Positions 58,479-64,000 of a stretch of DNA of 64,000 nt are shown one piece after another (within the stretch, counting starts at the first letter, position 1; each line of letters starts with the position of its first letter). The translations under genes were made by a program, and so were the position numbers. The DNA is taken from assembly GCA_903902745.1 (NCBI GenBank), contig CAIUWA010000046.1, positions 1 through 64,000 on the forward strand. Reading direction: 5' to 3'. The DNA comes from an uncultured Opitutia bacterium (GTDB taxonomy: Bacteria > Verrucomicrobiota > Verrucomicrobiia > Opitutales > Opitutaceae). The notes under the pieces are model-generated. The model saw nothing but the letters and a program-made list of their open reading frames with translations, had not been told where the DNA came from and did no database searches.

Positions 58479-60677
58479 CTAGCTTGCGTCCTTCTGTTCG
58501 ACCGCGGGATTCCCGGCGGCCAGGATCATCGCACTGAGTTCGGTCGCGGCGCGGGTGAGCTGGGCGAAAACCCAATGGTCGCGCTGCAGAGTGCGGCCGT
58601 CGCCGCCGGATCCCGGCGTGGGAAAGCGGAATTTTTCCAGTGCCTTGACCAGCGCATCAAGCGCGGGCGCCGGCATCGCGCCCTGCTCCGCGCCTGCGGC
58701 CAGCGTTTCCAGGGTATCGCCAGCCAGGCGGGTGAAATCGGCCAGCTCGGGTTGTGCCATGGGCGTGCCGGGGGTGAGGTGAAGCGTGATCACGGTCAGC
58801 GCCCGGGTGAGCCGCTGGTTGCCATTGGCGAGCGCGGCGGCCTGCTCGATGCCCTCCTGCTGGTTTTTCGGGTCGCCGATCATCCGTTGCAGCGAGGAAA
58901 AAACCGCGCTGTTGGCGGCCTCGGCCCGGCGCTTGGCCCCCACCGCCTCGCCGTCGTAGGCGCGGCCGGCCGCCAGTCGCGCGGCCAGGATTTGCAGATA
59001 GTCGCGATTGCGGCGCAGCGCCTGCGCGAGAACGGGTGGAAAGCGCTCACGTTCCCAGACCGGCCAGAAAAAGAGCGCCGCCAGCAGGGCCAGGGCGCCG
59101 CCGCCGAGGGTGCTCGCGATGCGCTCGAGGGGAAATTCGATCGTCACCGGGCCGCTGGCCTCGGTGAGCAAAACGATGAATAGCGTGACAAAGAAAACGG
59201 CCACGCCGTAGTTGCGTTTGACGAGGAAGCCGAAGGTGAAAATCGTGGCCGCCGTGGCCAGGGTGAGCACCGCGGCCGGCGGGTGCAGCCAGAGCAGCAC
59301 GCTGGCGGCGAGGCTGCCGGCCAGCGTGCCCAGCACGCGCTGGGCCGCGCGCTGGCGCGTGGAGCCGTAGTCGGGTTGCAGCACGACGACCATGGTGAAG
59401 GGCAGCCAGTAGCCATGGGGCAGGGCGAGGGCCTTGAACACCACGACGCCCAGCATCGTGAGCACGGCGAGGCGCAGGGTGTAGCGTACGAGTGCCGGAT
59501 CGACCTGCGGCCGCAGGTTCAGCGCCGACGCCAGGGGGCGCAGGGTCCACTGGTGCAGGTCAAACAACTCGAGCGAAAACGCGGCGCGTTCATTCGCGCG
59601 GTCGATGGTGGCGCGCAGCGCCTCGCGGATTTCCGGCAGGTGCAGCTCGATCTGGCGGAGGATCTCAAGCAACTGGCCGCCGGCGGGACCGGTTTGGGCC
59701 GTGACGCGCGCCCGCAGGACGCGCAGCAGGTTGGTGAGGCGGCGCAACCGCACGTCCGCGGTGGCGAGATGCTCGGGCTGCCGTGACACGACGGCGAGCG
59801 CCACGGTGCGCGCCGTGTTGGTCAGCGAAGTGAGGGCCGGCTGGAACGATGGCAGCAGGGCCTCGAAGTCCGGCCCGGCCATCAGCGTTTCAAACGCGGT
59901 GTTGAACGCCACGACCCGCGTGGCCAGCCGGGCGGCGGCCAGGTGCAGCCGCTCCAGCCGGGGGAGCAGGGAATGGGATCGGGCCGGACCGGGAGCCGCG
60001 AGAATGGCATAGGTTTTGTCGAGGGTCGTCCGCAAGGCGGCCTCGCTTTCCGCGACGTTTTGCGCGCGGCGGCTATGTTCCGCCGCTTCATCCGGCGCCA
60101 TGGCCTCGAAGAGATCGGCCACCGCCAGCCAGCTCTCGGCCGCGGCGCGGCGCAGCGGGTGTTGCGGGCGGAAGGGCCAGTTGATCACCTGCAGCGTCAC
60201 GCCCCAGAGGCCGCCGGCCAGCGCCGCAACCAGATGGTGCCACGCGGCCGAGGCACTGACCGGGGTGCTCCCCGCGAGCAAAAAAAGCAGAATCGAGGAG
60301 ATGGAAAGCGGCATGCCGTAGTCGCTGCTGAGATGCCGCCACAATCCGCCGCAGACCGCCATGAACCCCATGCCCAGGACGGCGGCGTAAAGCTGGGTCG
60401 AGGCCAGCCCGCCCAACCCCACCGCGCCAGCCAGGATCGCCGTCATTGCGATCAACAGCCCGAATCGCACGGCATAGGCGCCGCGCAGGTCCACCATCGC
60501 GATGTTTTGCGCCGCCAGCGCGACAAAGGTCACCTCGAACGACCACCGGCCCGTGGCGGCCAGCAACAGCGGCACCATGAAGGCAACAGTCGCCCGCATG
60601 GCTCGACCCAAGTCCGGCTGTAGCGACTCTTGATCAGCGAAGCGGCCGAGTTTGTACCAAGGGGAAAGCCCGCTCAT
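58479..60677 (-). CDS. FUSC/YccS-type inner membrane protein
   Basis: A 732-residue protein with two blocks of about five to six transmembrane helices (residues about 25-170 and 385-520) separated and followed by cytoplasmic helical domains, the layout of the fusaric-acid-resistance/YccS family. Landmarks are GGLWGVTLQVINWPFRPQHPL after block 1 and WLPFTMVVVLQPDYGSTRQRA plus GTLAGSLAASVLLWL in block 2, typical of FUSC_2. Family members are thought to export aromatic acids. ATG 60677 is used; the frame stays open to 60737. No membrane-fusion gene is adjacent. Confidence 0.85.
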   Translation of the reverse strand: MSGLSPWYKLGRFADQESLQPDLGRAMRATVAFMVPLLLAATGRWSFEVTFVALAAQNIAMVDLRGAYAVRFGLLIAMTAILAGAVGLGGLASTQLYAAVLGMGFMAVCGGLWRHLSSDYGMPLSISSILLFLLAGSTPVSASAAWHHLVAALAGGLWGVTLQVINWPFRPQHPLRRAAAESWLAVADLFEAMAPDEAAEHSRRAQNVAESEAALRTTLDKTYAILAAPGPARSHSLLPRLERLHLAAARLATRVVAFNTAFETLMAGPDFEALLPSFQPALTSLTNTARTVALAVVSRQPEHLATADVRLRRLTNLLRVLRARVTAQTGPAGGQLLEILRQIELHLPEIREALRATIDRANERAAFSLELFDLHQWTLRPLASALNLRPQVDPALVRYTLRLAVLTMLGVVVFKALALPHGYWLPFTMVVVLQPDYGSTRQRAAQRVLGTLAGSLAASVLLWLHPPAAVLTLATAATIFTFGFLVKRNYGVAVFFVTLFIVLLTEASGPVTIEFPLERIASTLGGGALALLAALFFWPVWERERFPPVLAQALRRNRDYLQILAARLAAGRAYDGEAVGAKRRAEAANSAVFSSLQRMIGDPKNQQEGIEQAAALANGNQRLTRALTVITLHLTPGTPMAQPELADFTRLAGDTLETLAAGAEQGAMPAPALDALVKALEKFRFPTPGSGGDGRTLQRDHWVFAQLTRAATELSAMILAAGNPAVEQKDAS

Positions 60678-60757
60678 TTCAGGATCGAGTGTGCGCACCG
60701 GGTGCGGGGCGTCACGCGTTTTGCGCGCCCGCGGCATCCACCCCGCTGGAAACCAGC

Positions 60758-61912
60758 CTAGGCATAGACACCGCCGCCGAGCAGGCGCTCACCTTCATAG
60801 AGCGCGAGGATCTGCCCGCTCGCGAGCGCGCGTTGCGGCTCGTGAAACCTGACCAGGGCGGTGCCGCCGGCCGCGGGTGAGAAATCGAGGGCCACGCGGG
60901 GATCGCGGTAGCGCACGCGGCCTTCGAGGGTGCGGGGCGAGGTGAGGGGCATTCCCGTCCAACTCAGTCTGTGGACTCGCACCTCGTGCTGGAAAAGCCC
61001 GGGGGCATCCGGGTGGTCGAAGGCCACGACGAGCGCGCGGTCCGCCGCCCGCTTGCCGACCACGACGTAGGCCTCGTGATCCGCATTGGAGGGCACGCCG
61101 ATGCCACGGCGCTGGCCGAGCGTGTAGTAGTGCAGCCCGCGGTGGCGGCCGAGCTCGCGCCCGTCACTGGCGCGCACGATGGGACCGGGTGCATCGGGCA
61201 CGTAGGTGCGAAGGAAATCCTGCATTTTCACCTCGCCGATGAAGCAGATGCCCTGGCTGTCCTTCTTCCCGGCTGTGACGAGCCCCGCCTCGCGTGCCAG
61301 CTCGCGCAACTCGGGCTTGGCCAGGTGGCCGATCGGGAAGCGTGCATCGCGAATCTGTTCCTGGTCCAGCAAGGCGAGAAAATAGGACTGGTCCTTGTTT
61401 TTGTCGGCGCCTTCGAGGAGATCGAAGGACGGTAGGGACGGGCGGCCCGCCCGTCCGTTCGCTCCGTCGACATCGGGGGTTGAATCCGGACGGTCGGGCC
61501 GCCCGTCCTTTCCTTCCACCCGCCGGGCGTAATGGCCGGTCGCGACGGATTCGAACCCATGGTCCTTCGCCCAGGCACGGAACACGCCGAACTTGACCTC
61601 CCGGTTGCACATGATGTCGGGGTTGGGTGTGAGCCCGCGGGCGTAGCCGTCGAGCAGGTACGCGACCACGCGCTCGCGGTAGTCGCGCATCAGGTTGACC
61701 ACATGGAACTCGATGCCGATCCGCTCCGCGACGGCCCGGGCATCCGCGATGTCCTGCTGCCAGGGACAGTCCCCGATGATGTTGTCCTCGTTGATCCAGT
61801 TCTTCATATAGGCGCCGGTGACATCGTGCCCCTGCTGTTTGAGCAGGAGCGCGGCAACGGAGCTGTCGACTCCGCCGGACAGGGCGACGAGGACTTTTTC
61901 GCGAGTGGGCAC
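60758..61912 (-). CDS. mnmA: tRNA-specific 2-thiouridylase with repeat-derived insertion
   Basis: Puts sulfur on uridine 34 of tRNA-Lys, Glu and Gln. The 384-residue protein has the PP-loop [16 protein letters not shown], the first catalytic Cys in [14 protein letters not shown], the second in [29 protein letters not shown] and [11 protein letters not shown]. Between [10 protein letters not shown] and [11 protein letters not shown] there are about 27 extra residues rich in Gly, Arg, Pro and Asp (135-161), where other MnmA proteins have a short loop. These are encoded by a GTAG palindromic repeat (61431-61510) in frame. The insertion lies on the surface loop after the first catalytic region, so function is probably kept. 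Confidence 0.94.
   Translation of the reverse strand: MPTREKVLVALSGGVDSSVAALLLKQQGHDVTGAYMKNWINEDNIIGDCPWQQDIADARAVAERIGIEFHVVNLMRDYRERVVAYLLDGYARGLTPNPDIMCNREVKFGVFRAWAKDHGFESVATGHYARRVEGKDGRPDRPDSTPDVDGANGRAGRPSLPSFDLLEGADKNKDQSYFLALLDQEQIRDARFPIGHLAKPELRELAREAGLVTAGKKDSQGICFIGEVKMQDFLRTYVPDAPGPIVRASDGRELGRHRGLHYYTLGQRRGIGVPSNADHEAYVVVGKRAADRALVVAFDHPDAPGLFQHEVRVHRLSWTGMPLTSPRTLEGRVRYRDPRVALDFSPAAGGTALVRFHEPQRALASGQILALYEGERLLGGGVYA
61431..61510. repeat. GTAG palindrome pair inside mnmA coding sequence
   Basis: GGACGGGCGG (61436-61445) pairs with CCGCCCGTCC (61447-61456); the head GGTAGGGACGGGCG (61431-61444) is identical to the intergenic hairpin at 54451-54464. A second, imperfect hairpin of the same kind (GGACGGTCGGGC with GCCGCCCGTCC) closes the segment at 61489-61510. 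The pair resembles a REP doublet that entered mnmA without breaking the frame and is translated. Confidence 0.75.
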
Positions 61913-62122
61913 GCAGGCCCAACGACGCGGGAGCGGGCCGCTTTGTCAAACGAACGGTTGGCGGCCGGTGCTGGTCCACGCCCGCCTCCGGGAGCGGGGG
62001 CCGGAATGAAATTCCGCGCGCGGTTGATCGCACCACTCCCCGGCGGAATAGACGGGCTAATATTCCGGGCGGACGTTTCCGCCTTGTCCCATTCGCGGCG
62101 CGGCAAATGCTGATTGTTCCGC

Positions 62123-64000
62123 ATGGCCGCCCGTACGCCCAAGATTGTCCAAGCCTGGATGGAGACGCCCACCGCCGGGGTGATCGAACTCGTCCGCGAC
62201 TGGCGCGGCAAGGGGGTGCCACCGGTGGCGCTGTGCCACGATGCGGCCTGCACGGTATTTGCGACGCTTACCCGGGTGCCGGATCACATCTTTGGCCAGG
62301 AAAGCGGCTATTTTGTCAGCGACCAGCACGAGCTTTTCTTCTTCGTGCCGCTGGCGCGGCATCCGGAGCTGGATCTGGCGCACGACGGATTGTTTGTAGC
62401 CGGCGATTTCAACGACTGGCAGCAGGCGGTCGGACGCGAGGAATGGAGCCTGATGCCGGGTAAAATCGCCGGTGAACCCGTGCTGCTGTGGTCGGGCCCG
62501 GCCTCGCGGTTCAAGACGGTGCAAAACTTCAAGTTCGTCACGGGCCAGCACCGCTGGCTGCCTGTGCCGCCGGGGACGCCGAATGCGGTGCGGGACGAGT
62601 CGGGCAACACCAACTACCGGTTCGATCCGGACCGGACAGGCCGGCATCTGTATACCTTCACGCTGGCCGCGCCGCTCGATCTCACGCAGGCGTGGATGTT
62701 TGGCTGGGCGGGGGCCGACGCGGAAGACGAAGTGCCGCTGCGCGCGGGGGCTTTTTTCTACGAGCTCAAAAGCGACCTGCCCTTGGGCGCGATCGTCAAC
62801 GGGGACGAAACCACCTTCCGGCTGTTTGCGCCGCGGGCGCAGCGGGTCGAATTGTTCGTCTGCGCGGATTTGGCGGAGCAGGGGTCGCCGCATCGTTATT
62901 CGCTGACCCACCGGCTCGAGGAAATTCCGGGGGCGGGGCTCACCCCGGTGCCACTGGCCACCAGCGGACAGGAATGGCGGGGCGTCTGGGAACTCGCCCT
63001 GGAGCAGAACCTGCACGGCTGGTTCTACTGGTATTCGATCGACGGGCCCAAGGATGCCTTTGGCCTGTTCGCGCCCGAGCAGCGCGTGCTGGATCCGTAT
63101 GCCCTTGCCGCGGTGGATCGGGCGGGACCAGGCATCGTGCTCGATCGTACCTGGGTGGGGCGGGGCGACCGCGAGTTCAAGACGCCCGCCTGGCACGACC
63201 TCGTCATCGCCGAGGCGCACGTGCGGGATCTCGCGGCCCACGCGCCGGTGCGCGCGAGCGCGGACGAGCGGCTGGGTTTCAGCGGCCTGACCAAATGGGT
63301 CGGGAGCCCTGAGTTCCATCTGCACCGGCTCGGCGTGAACGCAGTCGAGCTGCAGCCGGTCCAGGAGTTCGATAACCGCACCCGGGAGGAATATCACTGG
63401 GGCTACATGACGAACAATTACTTTGCGCCCGAGAGCTCCTACGCGCTCGCACCGGTCCAGGCCTCCGGGGTCCGGGAATTGCAGGCGCTGGTCGCGGCGT
63501 TTCACCGGCGGGGCATCGCCGTGATCCTCGACGTTGTCTACAACCATGTCGGGGAGCCGGCGCACCTGATGTTCATCGACAAACTTTATTATTTCGAGAT
63601 GGACAGCGCCGGACAGCTGGCGAACTGGAGCGGCTGCGGCAACGACCTGCGCTGCCGTTCGGCCATGGCGCGCCGGCTCATCATCGACAGCATGATCCAC
63701 CTCGTGGAGGCCTACGGCGTGGATGGCTTCCGCCTCGACCTGGCCGACCTCATCGGGCTCGAGGTCCTGCGCGACATCGAGCGCGCGCTCAAGCAGGTGA
63801 AGCCGGACATCGTGCTCATCGCCGAGCCCTGGAGCTTTCGTGGCCACATCGGGGGCGAACTGCGCGACACCGGCTACGCCTCGTGGAACGACGGCTACCG
63901 GAATTTTCTGCGCGAGTTCGTCCGCGGCGGCGGCAACCGCGAGCAGTTTGAATATTTCCTGAAGGGCTCTCCGTGGCATTACGCCAAGTGGCCGGCGCAG
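62123..64000 (+). CDS. GH13 family alpha-glucan enzyme (type I pullulanase-like), 3' partial
   Basis: The gene runs off the right edge after about 626 codons. It starts at ATG 62123 and has two N-terminal beta domains, including a CBM48-like module (GLFVAGDFNDWQQAVG and, later, VNGDETTFRLFAPRAQRVEL), then the GH13 barrel: EAHVRDLA, ELQPVQEFDNRTREEYHWGY, VILDVVYNHVG, the nucleophile Asp in GVDGFRLDLADLIG and the acid/base Glu in LIAEPWSFRG. The YHWGYM and EAHVRD motifs point to type I pullulanase or a related debranching enzyme that cuts alpha-1,6 bonds of glycogen or pullulan. No signal peptide is visible, so it likely acts on internal glycogen. It is divergent from mnmA over a 210-base gap with no clear sites. 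Confidence 0.88.
   Translation, partial: MAARTPKIVQAWMETPTAGVIELVRDWRGKGVPPVALCHDAACTVFATLTRVPDHIFGQESGYFVSDQHELFFFVPLARHPELDLAHDGLFVAGDFNDWQQAVGREEWSLMPGKIAGEPVLLWSGPASRFKTVQNFKFVTGQHRWLPVPPGTPNAVRDESGNTNYRFDPDRTGRHLYTFTLAAPLDLTQAWMFGWAGADAEDEVPLRAGAFFYELKSDLPLGAIVNGDETTFRLFAPRAQRVELFVCADLAEQGSPHRYSLTHRLEEIPGAGLTPVPLATSGQEWRGVWELALEQNLHGWFYWYSIDGPKDAFGLFAPEQRVLDPYALAAVDRAGPGIVLDRTWVGRGDREFKTPAWHDLVIAEAHVRDLAAHAPVRASADERLGFSGLTKWVGSPEFHLHRLGVNAVELQPVQEFDNRTREEYHWGYMTNNYFAPESSYALAPVQASGVRELQALVAAFHRRGIAVILDVVYNHVGEPAHLMFIDKLYYFEMDSAGQLANWSGCGNDLRCRSAMARRLIIDSMIHLVEAYGVDGFRLDLADLIGLEVLRDIERALKQVKPDIVLIAEPWSFRGHIGGELRDTGYASWNDGYRNFLREFVRGGGNREQFEYFLKGSPWHYAKWPAQ

Noticed and set aside
61540-61570. 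A tRNA-like T-arm word (GGTTCGAATCC on the minus strand)
   Set aside because: It lies in frame inside mnmA, coding for part of GFESVATG, and no acceptor or anticodon stems can be formed around it.
1-64000. CRISPR arrays, prophage, transposase genes, toxin-antitoxin pairs or secondary-metabolite clusters
   Set aside because: None is supported: there are no regular spaced direct repeats, no integrase, transposase or phage structural motifs, and no megasynthase domains.

Overview
The window comes from a high-GC Gram-negative bacterium, most likely of the phylum Verrucomicrobia, family Opitutaceae or close to it. This rests on several sequence traits: a complete dcw (division and cell wall) cluster with a MurC-MurB fusion protein, an LpxC-FabZ fusion followed by lpxA (so lipid A is made), a MurE with the meso-diaminopimelate motif DNPR, a DUF1080 protein, a TolC-type outer-membrane channel, and many palindromic intergenic repeats headed by GTAG. 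The taxonomic call is inference; no rRNA gene or other marker is present to settle it.

Bases 1-12400 hold mixed housekeeping genes: a partial EEP-family hydrolase, trpA overlapping a response regulator/diguanylate cyclase, a frameshifted lipid kinase gene, miaA, and a minus-strand run (TolC-like channel, PpiD/SurA-like chaperone, YihY membrane protein, GYF-domain protein, argS). Bases 12700-34400 hold deoA with a clear terminator, a small membrane protein, a phosphoesterase, an RlmI-like methyltransferase, carbonic anhydrase, efp, lpxC-fabZ/lpxA, two TPR or unknown envelope proteins, PspC, DUF1080, an ankyrin protein, a two-gene signalling unit (receiver protein plus a membrane protein with two cyclic-nucleotide-type domains), hisI, a DUF971 protein, type II NADH dehydrogenase, a PfkB kinase, PPK2, another TPR protein and an isolated hutI.

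Bases 34650-54415 are the dcw cluster, all on the plus strand and tightly packed: mraZ, a small ORF, rsmH, an ftsL-position gene, ftsI, murE, murF, mraY, murD, a LysM lipoprotein, ftsW, murG, murC-murB, ddl, ftsQ, ftsA, ftsZ. Upstream lies an MraZ-type operator of four TGGG repeats at exact 10-bp spacing. Together the genes make the lipid II precursor (MurB-F, MraY, MurG, Ddl), polymerise and cross-link it at the septum (FtsW, FtsI), and build the divisome (FtsZ, FtsA, FtsQ, FtsL). Obg, a frameshifted gene, a GspE/PilB ATPase and a TPR lipoprotein follow. The window ends with a FUSC-type membrane protein, mnmA (carrying a palindromic repeat inside its coding sequence) and the start of a GH13 enzyme.

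No mobile-element transposase, phage, CRISPR array, tRNA or rRNA was seen. The most notable points are an FtsZ whose T7 catalytic Asp is replaced by Thr, an EF-P with Asn at the modification site, a pyrimidine phosphorylase with an altered phosphate-binding signature, the GTAG palindrome families including one translated within mnmA, and two single-base frameshifts that look like base-calling errors or very recent lesions.
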